NCBI RefSeq assembly: GCF_964340395.1
Contig: NC_135552.1
Location: 4,086,701-4,150,700 of the forward strand
DNA length: 64,000 bases
DNA from: Glandiceps talaboti
Taxonomy: Eukaryota > Hemichordata > Enteropneusta > Spengelidae
Direction of reading: 5' to 3'
Shown: piece after piece, positions 28,001 through 35,530 of the stretch
Position numbering within the stretch: position 1 is the stretch's first letter
Layout: each line of letters begins with the position of its first letter
The notes under the pieces: model-generated
Database searches by the model: none
What the model was told of the DNA's origin: nothing
The model's input: the letters and a program-made list of their open reading frames with translations, nothing else
Position numbers and translations under genes: made by a program

Positions 28001-29274
28001 ATTTTCATCGTGATACAATCCGATATGGCTGCCTGGCAGCCATTTTGTTTGCAAATTTTCCATGTCCAAAGCCATAACTCAGACATGCTTGAACAGATCT
28101 CATTCAAAATTGGTATTAGGACATTGTTCTATGACATACATGTGTATATTCATTGTTGTCGTAATACAATCCAATATGGCTGCCTGGCAGCCATTTTGTT
28201 TTCGAATTTTTCATGTCCAAAGCCATAACTCAGACATGCTTGAACAGATCTCATTCAAAGTTGGTATTAGCACAGTGTTCTGTGACATACATGTACATAT
28301 CCATTTTCGTCGTGATACAATCCAATATGGCTGCCTAGCAGTCATTTTGTTGGCGCAGTTTTCATGTCCAAAGCCATAACTCAGACATGCTTGAATAGAG
28401 TAGTGATATCAAAAACAACCATATGAGGCCAAACAACATTAACCAGGTTGAAAATGACAACATAAACTGCCAGTTCCTTAAAACCCAATCATAGCGGGGA
28501 CTATGTCATTTTCAATGACTTGTTTAATATGTTATTGAGTTCAGCCTGTGTGATGTCACTAAATAAATGTTCTATTCCATCCAAATCAAATAAATCCTAT
28601 AATGAACTAGTCTTGGTTACCCAACCTCTCGCCACTGGGGGCTCTTCTACGAGACCACTCCAAACGACAGTCTGGGGAAATGATATTCCAACTCGCCTGT
28701 GCAGGAAGTACCAATCACAGCAGTGCATGCTGGGAATACTTCACGTCCAACATTGTAGGTTTAGGTACTTTCACAACAAGTTATCACTTCTGAAGCATCA
28801 TACATCTAAACTAAAACAAACAGACCTCGTAAGTCCACTTTTTATGACTCGGGAGAAATGTACCCTATGACCCTGGCAGGGGGTAGTTGAAATATGGTTT
28901 TCCCAGACTCTCGTTTTGGGCGGTCTCATAGCCAGAGCCCCCCAGCAGAAAGAGGCTGGGTAACCAAGACTAACAATGAGTTGAAGATATTCTGCAAGTG
29001 TATGACACAGTTTTGTACATTTTCAGGTTTGTTGAGAGTGATATGTTGTTAACATTCCAAGATGGTAAATCAGCACTGCAGGCTTTACAGTATGACAATA
29101 TGGAGGTGAGATAATTTTGGGTATTATTGGCAATGTCTCACACAGCATAATGTAACCACAGATAAGGGCATACTACAACCAATTGTAGACTTTAGACTAG
29201 GTAAACAATTCATTAGAATTGCAAAAACATTAACTTATGTGACCAAAACTCAAGGGATAAATTCTCATTCTCAT

Positions 29275-29332
<58 letters not shown>

Positions 29333-32300
29333 ATGTACATGCACATCCACTCAATAGAGTGTATTATTATATTGCTCTGAAGCACAGGGAGCAAGGACCA
29401 TGTATGCAAAGATTTGCTCAATATTCTTACTACTCAGCTAAGTGTCTCAGAGTACACAGAGTACTTCTGTAAAGATTCGCTGTCTAGGAACGTCTTCAAG
29501 AATTAACTGATAACAGCTAAAGACAAGCATTGGGTATAAAATGCACTGAATATTTCTATCATATTGTTTATTGAACATAAAAGTAGTACTTGTTGTAAAA
29601 ATAAATTGTGCAAATTATAACACACATGCCCCCTGCTCCCTGTGTCTGAAATGCCTATTTTATCTATTGATGAATACAATGTTCTTCTTCAATATGGCGA
29701 TGTGTACCATATTTCTTTTACTTGATGTGTCCCTTTCTTTCCATTTTAGTTAAACAGTAAAATATTAAACATCAAACTACAGACAGAGGAGTGGTTACAG
29801 CTGTTAGAACAAGAATTGTCATTGTGCACTGCCAACACAGAACGACTGTATAACCCAACAGACTTTAGTTTATTAGGAGAAAGTTTTGATATTCCATCCA
29901 TGAGTTTTGATATTGAGGGTAAGTATGTAATTAGATGTTATTCCCCAATATTTTTCTTCACTCAGTCAAGGAAAATACGAGTGACTTAAAGAGCCTTTGT
30001 CACTACAAGTTACTAGACGAGTAGTGACAACGCATAAGTCATGAGTACTTTCCTGCTGAATGAAGAAAATTATTGGAGAATAACATAATTATACCAGGGC
30101 CAGTAATATCAAAGAAAAATTGGGGAAAGTAATGGCAATTTTGAATGTTTTGACTGATATTTCGAACACAACAGAACAAGTGACGTAGACACATGTTGTG
30201 ACGTAGAACAACCAGAGTATATATATTCCATATTTTTTGTTCAATTTGGCACGTGTATGGTGTAAAGAATATTATTTACTTATCATCGCTTACAGTTCAA
30301 ACAAACCAGTTGTCGTATTCGCACATACATGCCTTGGGGTCCCATGATACAGAAACCTACCCAGTAACTAGGGCTGCTCAAACAAACCCTGTTTGGAGCA
30401 GCAAGTTACATGATTTTCCATAGAATTTTGTCTCAAGTTAACTTGACATCATACAAGTATGAACTTAAAGAACAATAGACTTAATTTGCACCTATCCTAG
30501 TAAATCGAAGGCTCGATGACCAGAGTCGTAACTAGATATTTGTATACTAACAGTAAAACCTGTACTCTGGTGAGATTTGCTTTATTTCAAAGAGCATACA
30601 AATCAGAGAGAATTGTGGGATTTTCAGCTTACTGTGTGAGGGCTTCACCTTGACCCAATTGTACCCATCCTTGCGAACTGTAATTTACCATTGACGGTTG
30701 AAGCAGTCCCCTAAAACACCCAAAGTACAACACTAAATCTTAGAGTGGTATATTTGTTGATCCTTCAGATGATGAAGAGCTTGAAGAAGTAGAAGAACAT
30801 GAACCAGTCTCTGCACCACAGCTCTTGCCACAGCCATTAATGCCTGAAGTTGTCACGCCAACAAACTCCAGACCAGCAACTCCCCATTCCCTAACCTCAT
30901 CACCTGTAACGGTACAACCAGACAGTAAACCCCCTGAAAAGAAACAACCACCCAGTAGGCCACCTCCACCACAAAGGCCGCCACCACCTAGCAAATTACC
31001 AGGGGGTGTGCCACCTAGACCAACAGGGAGACCTACTGTAGCCCCAGGATCAAAGTCTGTCACTGCCAATACAACTGCTGCAAGCAGTAAACCTAAACCA
31101 TCAGGCTATAGGGTAGGTTATAATTTATTAACCATTACAGTATTTTACAATTTCGTATTTAGTCAAATTTTATGAAGACATGTACATTTTGCTGAAGGCA
31201 ATTTAAAAGATGTGGTCCCGTCAGTCCTTCAAAATATGATGTAGATATTGAAATGCTGTAAAGACATTCTCAATTATTTAACAAACAATTAAAATTAATC
31301 TGAATATGAACACTGGAGACATAGAATAATGATAAAGTTGGTGTTGTTTTTTACAAAGGTTTTTCTTTATTGCTATATTTCAGCCTACAAGGATCAGCAC
31401 ACCGTTTGATGTAGCTCACTCCTGTCATGCTGCAAATGAGAATGAAGCCTTAAAATTATTACAGGATCTAGGTATGGATGTAGCTGGTGGTCTTCCAGCT
31501 CCAACTCTCACACCCAGTAACAGCAGTCCTGAACTACAGTCACCACAAAACGAGATCCCTATCCGTACTGTACACAGCACTGGTGATCTAGTGGCTGAGG
31601 AAAATAGGGAAATTTCATCAATGCCAGTATCAGAAACACCACAACCAGCACCGAGGGTGAAACCAAGTCGTGCTGCACCCCCCATACCAGCCAGTAGACC
31701 CCATGCAAAACCTACTGATGTTAATACAAGTAATATTGAAATTCCAACATTACAGGCTCCACCACCTGTCCCTACAGGCAGACCAATTAGAGCACTAACA
31801 CCGGTAGATAAAGTAGAGGGTGCATCTCAGAACACAGTACCACCTCCTTTACCTCAGTCTAGACCTTCAGCCCGCCCTAACAGTATTGCTTTTGGAGAAG
31901 CATCACAAGTACCATTTGTAGCAACATCACCGGTCGCAGGGATTGCAACATCACCCACATCTACACCCTCCCCAGTACACACATCAACAACATCACCAAT
32001 TCCAATGATGACCACATCACCTGTGCCCGTGGAAGTGCAAGCACAACCAGCGAACATGGTAAATACTGAAAACAGTAGACTTACTGGTTCAGCTGCACCA
32101 CCCATACCCAGAGCTAGACCAAGTCGTCCATTGAGTACTGTTCAAAACAACACCAGGAGTACACCGAGTCCACCTCCCCCGTTACCACAGTCAAGACCAA
32201 ACAGACCTCAGTCTACTACTCAAGGTGTGCAAAACCAAGGATGGGCCAAGTTTGATGATGATTCTCCCGGATTTGCAATGAACGGAGGATTCCACCCCCC

Positions 32301-32583
32301 TGGCTATAATCCTGGAAGTATTCCACTACAGCCGACCCCAGTACAGCCGACCATCTCACCAACACCATCACAACCAGCAACTCCATCAACAGGGTCTCCT
32401 GCTCACTCTGCCACACCACCACCAATGGGGGCAGCCCCTCCCCCTCCAGTCCCCTCCAGACCAAGAGTCATGCCAAAACTGGATCCTAATATGTTTCATG
32501 CTGTCAAGGAAGAGACAGAAACAGTTCCACTTCCAGTTGCCCCTCCAAGGTCAAAGAAAACTGTGCCAAGCCCAACAGACTAA
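3580..32583 (+). CDS. SYNJ: Synaptojanin, polyphosphoinositide phosphatase (22 coding exons)
   Basis: Exons: 3580-3703, 5361-5447, 7732-8002, 11269-11494, 12159-12304, 12982-13078, 13744-13916, 14996-15077, 15912-16058, 17161-17326, 19435-19623, 19944-20046, 21792-21932, 22491-22683, 23243-23401, 23829-23976, 24740-24830, 26500-26718, 29027-29105, 29750-29919, 30769-31112, 31384-32583. All introns are GT-AG and the phases chain correctly to about 1,517 aa, apart from one surplus base in exon 20. The start [17 protein letters not shown] matches the N-terminus of animal synaptojanins, and ATG 3580 has a purine at -3 and G at +4. Order: Sac1 phosphatase, inositol 5-phosphatase, RRM-like domain, proline-rich tail. 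The family dephosphorylates PI(4,5)P2 and monophosphoinositides on uncoated endocytic and synaptic vesicles, working with endophilin, amphiphysin and AP-2. The tail is one 400-codon exon. Only one paralogue is visible; the long AP-2-motif tail resembles vertebrate SYNJ1. Confidence 0.96.
4610..4915. repeat. 48-bp minisatellite, about 6 copies (synaptojanin intron 1)
   Basis: Copies are spaced exactly 48 bp at 4669, 4717, 4765, 4813 and 4861, the last 46 bp on. The core is CCCACTGGTTAGACTG. Because 48 is a multiple of three, one frame is open and spells a 16-residue repeat, but nothing suggests that it is translated. Confidence 0.93.
6124..6136 (-). promoter_or_regulatory. Perfect DR1 nuclear-receptor element (intron 2)
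   Basis: TGACCTTTGACCT, i.e. AGGTCA-A-AGGTCA on the minus strand, the consensus for HNF4/COUP-TF/RXR-type receptors. A second identical DR1 lies at 37107-37119. Function is inferred from the motif only. Confidence 0.35.
6500..6700 (+). repeat. Dispersed repeat copy, inverted relative to 10165-10330
   Basis: A stretch with TTTTTGCTAA, GGTAAAAATGGCAG and GGGGGGAACCTGAGG. The reverse complement of 10165-10330 carries the same blocks in the same order, so these are two diverged copies of one interspersed family in synaptojanin introns 2 and 3. Confidence 0.55.
7732..17326 (+). CDS. SYNJ: Synaptojanin exons 3-10: Sac1 phosphatase domain
   Basis: Residues about 71-506. Exon 3 encodes the [10 protein letters not shown] and STDNRFFW segments and exon 4 [10 protein letters not shown] and [15 protein letters not shown]. 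Exon 5 has VPLFWEQPG and exon 6 [10 protein letters not shown]. Exon 8 (14996-15077) encodes [12 protein letters not shown], the CX5R catalytic P-loop with Cys385 and Arg391. Exon 9 has [10 protein letters not shown] and exon 10 [19 protein letters not shown]. All catalytic residues are intact, so this domain should be an active Sac-type phosphatase (unlike vertebrate SYNJ2BP-type partners, which lack it). The acceptors of exons 4 and 5 are preceded by duplicated copies of themselves, described separately. Confidence 0.95.
8370..8700. repeat. 64-bp minisatellite, 5 copies (intron 3)
   Basis: GTCTGAAAACATCCTGTCAT recurs at 8391, 8455, 8519, 8583 and 8647, an exact 64-bp period with few substitutions. 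It lies inside intron 3 and does not touch an exon. Confidence 0.95.
9649..9709. repeat. (TATAC)n microsatellite
   Basis: About 12 uninterrupted copies of a five-base unit inside synaptojanin intron 3. Confidence 0.95.
10165..10330 (-). repeat. Dispersed repeat copy, partner of 6500-6700
   Basis: Opposite-strand copy of the family at 6500-6700. Shared blocks include the GGTTCCCCCACC segment and the stretch around GTTATCAGGGTACCC. Confidence 0.5.
11078..11290 (+). repeat. Tandemly duplicated splice acceptor of synaptojanin exon 4
   Basis: Five successive copies of a pyrimidine tract, CAG and GGAATC(G/A)TAC occur. Their AG ends lie near 11087, 11143, 11177, 11220 and 11268. Only the last leads into the open exon 4. 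Spacing is irregular (34-56 bp) and the copies have diverged, so this is an old array whose unit spans an intron-exon boundary. Confidence 0.85.
11890..12066. repeat. (TCTG/CCTG)n tetranucleotide tract (intron 4)
   Basis: Long CTGT and CCTG runs just upstream of the exon 5 acceptor. The tract is open in several frames and creates spurious cysteine-rich ORFs. Confidence 0.97.
12091..12175 (+). repeat. Duplicated acceptor of synaptojanin exon 5
   Basis: ATTACAGGTGATATGTCT at about 12093 closely resembles the real acceptor and exon start (GTCACAGGTGATATTTCT at about 12152). The upstream copy is not followed by conserved coding sequence. Confidence 0.6.
12340..12601. repeat. (CAAT)n and (CAGT)n tracts (intron 5)
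   Basis: Several blocks of CAAT/ATCA and one of CAGT repeats separated by unique sequence. Confidence 0.93.
13213..13558. mobile_element. MITE-like element, family copy 1 (intron 6)
   Basis: About 350 bp, related end to end to 28608-28972. The interior shares GCAGTGCATGCTGGGAAT, a GTTATCA-TCTGAAGCA block and CCCAGACTCTC. Ends are inverted: GTTACCCAG...AGGGTTCT against AGAGCCCCCAGCAG...GGGTAACC. No coding capacity, consistent with a non-autonomous DNA transposon. Confidence 0.75.
13990..14890 (+). mobile_element. Decayed LINE reverse-transcriptase 3' fragment (intron 7)
   Basis: Conceptual translation across several frames gives pieces typical of the C-terminal part of non-LTR retrotransposon ORF2. 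They include [51 protein letters not shown] and, further on, [19 protein letters not shown], with a [12 protein letters not shown]-like end. Stops and frameshifts break it, and it ends in a TAAA-rich tail near 14880. A 210-bp hAT-type MITE is inserted at 14489-14698. The family cannot be named safely; CR1/L2-like is possible. Confidence 0.7.
14489..14698. mobile_element. hAT-type MITE nested in the LINE remnant
   Basis: Terminal inverted repeats AGGGGTGAACAAATC and GATTTGTTCACCCCT are perfect over 15 bp. The flanks share ATATACC on both sides, a 7-8 bp target duplication as expected for hAT elements. Internal sequence is rich in GGTCC/GGACC and has no ORF. Confidence 0.85.
16501..16905. mobile_element. 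hAT-type MITE, 405 bp (intron 9)
   Basis: Perfect 15-bp terminal inverted repeats CAGTGTTGCAGCCAG and CTGGCTGCAACACTG. CTGATTCA occurs at both edges (16495-16502 and 16906-16913), so an 8-bp target duplication is likely, overlapping the left end by two bases. The interior (about 16600-16790) is related to the 114-bp array at 47826-48200. Confidence 0.85.
18400..18495. repeat. (CTGT)n/(GTTT)n tract (intron 10)
   Basis: Tetranucleotide runs with no coding content. Confidence 0.93.
18830..19115. repeat. GACA-rich tandem with a duplicated block of about 120 bp
   Basis: GACA and GACT runs. A longer block (ACTGACAGACTGAG, ACATAGAGATAGAGACTGAC, AGATATATAGAGAAGTGAGAC, then GACA runs) occurs twice in succession. 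It lies in synaptojanin intron 10. Confidence 0.9.
19435..24830 (+). CDS. SYNJ: Synaptojanin exons 11-17: inositol polyphosphate 5-phosphatase domain
   Basis: Residues about 507-848. The family motifs appear in order. GTWNVNGGK is in exon 11 (W535, N536, N538), and [15 protein letters not shown] in exon 12. [17 protein letters not shown] is in exon 13, and [17 protein letters not shown] in exon 14. [11 protein letters not shown] is in exon 15 (D730, N732), [10 protein letters not shown] in exon 16 (W804, D806, R807), and the C-terminal ELKTSDHR in exon 17 (D846, H847). The Mg-binding and catalytic residues are all present, so 5-phosphatase activity on PI(4,5)P2 is expected. The donors of exons 12 and 17 sit at the head of long tandem arrays that repeat the exon end plus the donor. 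Confidence 0.95.
19680..19880. repeat. 58-bp minisatellite, about 3.5 copies (intron 11)
   Basis: CACATTAGT recurs at 19685, 19743, 19801 and 19859. Each unit contains GGGTTTCAATTCCATG, slightly reminiscent of a pol III B box. A related single copy lies on the opposite strand at about 36270-36320. Confidence 0.93.
20024..20572 (+). repeat. 44-bp minisatellite carrying the exon 12 end and its 5' splice site, about 13 copies
   Basis: The first unit starts inside exon 12 (GCTGGCAATATTATC at 20024) and includes the last coding bases and the donor AGTGCAAG|GTAATG. Copies follow at 20101, 20145, 20189 and so on to 20530, each with AGTGCAAG|GTAGTG. Two 32-bp short units (about 20057 and 20486) follow the only two GTAATG donors. 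So the array reproduces the exon-intron junction about 13 times within intron 12. Confidence 0.96.
20656..21020 (+). repeat. Dispersed repeat, family A copy 1 (intron 12)
   Basis: Shares a long colinear similarity with 29938-30280. Common blocks are GTTATTCCCCAATA, CAGCCAAGGAAAATA, GATGAGTAGTGACAAC, ATAATTATACCA and GGCAATTTTGAATGTTTTGA. A shorter relative lies at 44055-44200. No coding capacity seen. Confidence 0.8.
22870..23200. repeat. Dispersed repeat, family B copy 1 (intron 14)
   Basis: Blocks such as ACTAGTGGTAT, GCACTGTGGTGCAATACC, GTGGGTACTCAG, ATTTGCA and CATGCAAATACCCC recur with similar order at 45895-46110 in the OGFR-like gene. Confidence 0.55.
23480..23670. repeat. Dispersed repeat, family C copy 1 (intron 15)
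   Basis: Shares CTAATCACCCTGT(A/G)ATCA, a GTGTAAA/GTATAAA block and TAGAGACACC(A/T)C with 34550-34765. Diverged, no ORF. Confidence 0.5.
24205..24243. repeat. (CA)n microsatellite (intron 16)
   Basis: CA dinucleotide run with one interruption. Confidence 0.95.
24404..24520. repeat. (TTGTG/TTGCA)n degenerate microsatellite (intron 16)
   Basis: Imperfect pentanucleotide tract that generates spurious ORFs on both strands. Confidence 0.9.
24816..26250 (+). repeat. 22-bp minisatellite carrying the exon 17 end and its 5' splice site, about 65 copies
   Basis: The last bases of exon 17 (ACATCAGATCACAG) and its donor GTTAGT are the first unit. The same CAGATCACAG|GTTAGTTGAT, mostly as CAGGTCACAG, then repeats every 22 bp for about 1.43 kb, nearly filling intron 17. 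Variants are limited to a few positions (GTC/ATC, GGTC/GATC, one ACATTAG unit). Every unit contains a good U1-complementary CAG|GTTAGT. Confidence 0.98.
26500..29919 (+). CDS. SYNJ: Synaptojanin exons 18-20: RRM-like domain
   Basis: Residues about 848-1004. Exon 18 encodes [13 protein letters not shown], the start of the RRM-like fold typical of synaptojanins (DUF1866). Exon 19 has [20 protein letters not shown] and exon 20 [20 protein letters not shown] followed by SLLGE and [12 protein letters not shown]. The last segment resembles the acidic linker before the proline-rich tail. Exon 20 contains the apparent one-base frameshift. Confidence 0.9.
27330..28560. repeat. Duplicated intron segment flanking the AGTCCCCGC element
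   Basis: A segment of about 33 bp with TTATTGA(C/G)TTCAGCCTG and GTGATGTCA occurs just left (about 27335-27362) and just right (about 28529-28559) of the element. It is much longer than a normal target duplication. Confidence 0.6.
27378..28502. mobile_element. Tandem-repeat transposable element with AGTCCCCGC termini (intron 18)
   Basis: Bounded by AGTCCCCGC and GCGGGGACT. After a GTCCGTCC run, a unit of about 150 bp occurs six times (about 27490-28390). Each unit has ATGGCTGCCTGGCAGCCAT, a perfect 19-base palindrome in most copies, then TTTTGTTTGC, TCCAAAGCCATAACTCAGAC and CAGATCTCATTCAAA. Open frames through it are by-products. It looks like a non-autonomous DNA element with an internal satellite. 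Confidence 0.75.
28608..28972. mobile_element. MITE-like element, family copy 2 (intron 18)
   Basis: Perfect 16-bp terminal inverted repeats TAGTCTTGGTTACCCA and TGGGTAACCAAGACTA, continuing less perfectly through CCTCTC and CTGGGGGCTCT. 365 bp with no ORF of note. Same family as 13213-13558. It ends 54 bp before exon 19. Confidence 0.87.
29275..29331. repeat. (CA)n microsatellite (intron 19)
   Basis: Uninterrupted CA run of about 50 bp. Confidence 0.97.
29879..29884 (+). other. SYNJ: Apparent +1 frameshift in synaptojanin exon 20
   Basis: Reading exon 20 in phase from exon 19 gives ...DFSLLGEKF and then TGA at about 29888. The segment after a run of A residues (about 29880-29883) is open and conserved-looking only in the +1 frame ([12 protein letters not shown]), which is also the frame required to enter exon 21. 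One surplus A in the run explains both. Consensus or assembly indel, allelic variant, or a true short isoform are all possible. Confidence 0.75.
29938..30280 (+). repeat. Dispersed repeat, family A copy 2 (intron 20)
   Basis: Colinear with 20656-21020 in the same orientation. It shares GTTATTCCCCAATA, GAGTAGTGACAACGC and GGCAATTTTGAATGTTTTGA among others. Starts 19 bp after the exon 20 donor. Confidence 0.8.
30769..32583 (+). CDS. SYNJ: Synaptojanin exons 21-22: proline-rich C-terminal tail
   Basis: Residues about 1004-1517, rich in Pro, Ser and Thr. Many PPxPxRP-type motifs occur (for example [41 protein letters not shown]), the usual ligands of endophilin, amphiphysin and intersectin SH3 domains. 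[11 protein letters not shown] at W1405 (nt 32242) fits the WxxF-acidic AP-2 alpha-ear motif known from SYNJ1 (WVTF followed by acidic residues). No transmembrane segment or CAAX end. Exon 22 is 1,200 nt and ends with TAA. Confidence 0.92.
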
Positions 32584-34549
32584 TTAATATATGACATGTA
32601 GTCTTTGGGATGTCTATATATGTCAATATATAAAATTTGTTAGAAAGCAAGTTAATTTGCATGGAAAGGGATTTGAAGCAAAACAGATCAAAATTACATG
32701 TACTACTACAACATAACCGTCATGCTAGCTATCACTGTAGTAAACAGTCAACCAAACTATCCAAACAAATAATACATTTCTTGTGAAACATATACTGGAA
32801 GTAATATCCACATTCAAGTCTTTCATTAATTATAACCCCATGCTAGTTTCCACCATTGGTGATGAAAATTGCAGATATGTGATCAGAACCTGAAATTATG
32901 TCTAAAAAAATCTGTTGTACCAAAAAATTACTAAAAGTTTTCAGTACTCTGGGCTTTTTGATAATTGTCATTCAATTGGTCATCTTGTCATGTGACAGTC
33001 ACATGATCAATTTCAGCCAGTCACCATTCTCGATGCAACATCAGGTAGACATGATAGCACTCCCATGTTTCCAGTCAGAATCCAACTATATATATGAAAA
33101 ATTGAGCCAGAATTTCAACACAGTTATTGAAAGAGTCAGCAGATTTTACAATCTCAGGTAGAAGGAGTTGAAATATTCATATTTAGAGTGTGTAAAAGAA
33201 ATGATTGTATTGTATATTAGACAATCCTCAGGATAGCGGTATGTGCTGAGAGTGTGGATCATAATACTTGTATAAATGATAATGATGTGCAGTCTTTTAA
33301 AGTGCTATCCACATTGAATGTCATAATGTACAGTTATTAACCCTAGCACACACCTATATCTGACAAAACACCCCTCTATATATCTCCCACCCCTGGGGGA
33401 GCATGCAATCCATTGCAGCCTATGTAACTGTATAGGATTAAAGCATTCACATTGCAGCCTCTTTTCCACCAGGTCTCCAAGCTGAGTGTACCATGACATA
33501 ATTGTTGTTCAAATTTTTCCCATGACCTTCATGATATACATGTAATCACAGTAGCAGTGAGGCTTGAACTAACAACTTGCACATTCCATGGCAGCCACTC
33601 GTAATCATTTGACCATCATGACTCCACTATTTCACACGACCAATCCATATTCTCATTTTTGATGACAAGACCCATCATATTTTTGCCCTAGTACATCCCA
33701 TCTGTCAAGTTGAAAACATTTAGTAATTAATCCAGTGTTGTACCAGAATGGCTATTATAATATCCAGACCACTGTTCCTTAGACTTTTGATCCTAGTCAT
33801 GGCATGCAGCTTCTCAGTAATTTGAAGGAAAAAAATGAATTGTTTCATTGGAAGTGAAAGTGACCTCGTACATGTATCTTCCAACATTGTCATGTCATAA
33901 TGACAATAGGTGGAGAGATAGTTGTATGAATTTGTTACTTAATAATGACAAAATAGGTGGAGAGATAGTTGTATGAATTTGTTACTTAATGCTGTATTTG
34001 TTTGTTTCACTTTTTTGTACATATCATTTGCATGTGCCATTGTATGTCATTGTAACCATAGCAACCTGTGTATTTTTATTGACAGTTATACAATTATAGT
34101 ATTACACAACGTTTTGTTCCTATAAGTCGATACAAGATTGTGTATTCTCAACTTCCGCTTGTATTATTTTATATGTACTAAAATTTGACATTGCCTGTTT
34201 TTAAGTTATGATGTATGATTGTTGGGTTTATACAATATACCAGACTAAAACAGATTAGTATATTTTAGCAATTTAAGGCAAGTACCATATAGGAATTATG
34301 GTATATAGCTTTTTGATTTCTACCAAGTAAAATTTCCAGGAATTTTGTGAAATATTATATACATACTTTGATCCACATTGAATTGTGTATAAAAGTGTAT
34401 ACAGATTGGGGGGGGGGGGGGGGGGGGATTAGAATACCTCACAAGAGAGTGAGATAGAATTAAAAGTTTTTGAGCTGTAAGACATGTTATGGATAGGATT
34501 CTGAATGTGATGCAGGATAGAGTTGCCATATTTTACTTACAACACTAGA

Positions 34550-34765
34550 GAGCCTTTGGTTTACTAAGATAGACACAAACTATATCTATTGTTCTTCAAT
34601 GTGGTGGATAACACAAGTGTGTGACCGTGGCTCCTCTGTTGTGTGATTCTAATCACCCTGTGATCAACATAGTGTAAACATTGGAAGTCCCAAAACAGTA
34701 CACTACAAGTTCATGAACCTCTAAATAAACTAGTTTTTAGAGACACCTCCCTACTGAGATGATAA
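34550..34765. repeat. Dispersed repeat, family C copy 2
   Basis: Partner of 23480-23670: GTTTACTAAGATAGACACAAACTA, CTAATCACCCTGTGATCA and TTAGAGACACCTCCCTACTG. Confidence 0.5.
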
Positions 34766-35294
34766 TTAAACCAAAAATTCCAATCTGAGTATCAAAATTT
34801 GGCAGAAATATAACATAAATGGTAAACAATGATTTGCATATATGTTAATTTATTTAAATGTAACATAGATAGACCATAAATGGAAACAAAATTGACACAA
34901 TGTAACATAATTATTCATATTGAAGCATACAGCATTGCATGCATTGACAAGCTTGTTCTTGTAGATGCTGACAAATTGACGTAATGAAATATAACACGGT
35001 TACTCTTCTGCTGTTTATTCAGTTACATTTATCGTTCATTTGTTCTGCTGTACAGAAATAGATTTCCAATTCAAACTTTACACCCCTATTCCATGCAAAT
35101 AAATGGATTGGTCCTGTCAATTCCTATCATTATTTGGGGTCACTTAATTGAGAAAAGGGAGAGATAGTCTATGAATGAAATTTAAGTATTTAGGGCACTT
35201 AAATGTGAATGTAATATATTTTACTAAGTGGACTATGTGGAACTGTGATAGTGTAAAAATAATTAGGATTGTAATAAAGATCATAGAGGCTGTT

Positions 35295-35530
35295 ATGAAA
35301 CAACCAATCAGGATGAGATTTACACTTACTTCATATTAACCACCAATCATGATGAATTTTACATCTGTTGAATATTTAGGACCAATCAGTATGAACTTTA
35401 CACCTGGTTAACAAAAGAACCAATCAGAATGAACTTAGCATCTGCTGATTATTATGAACCAACCATGACAAACTTTGAAACTGTATCACAATAAGGACCA
35501 ATCAGGACAAATGTTTCATCTGCTGAACAT
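35295..35530. repeat. Degenerate repeat of about 39 bp with CCAATCA cores, 5-6 copies
   Basis: CCAATCA or a near match occurs at about 35304, 35343, 35392, 35420, 35459 and 35498, most followed by GATGAA(C/T)TTTACA-like sequence. It is an old array in the synaptojanin 3' region. Confidence 0.7.

Noticed and set aside
27433-28379. Overlapping ORFs with repeated [14 protein letters not shown]-type peptides
   Set aside because: By-products of the 150-bp repeat of a non-coding transposable element.
33545-33640. tRNA gene or tRNA-derived SINE on the minus strand
   Set aside because: A B-box-like TAGTTCAAGCC is present, but no cloverleaf or convincing A box could be drawn.
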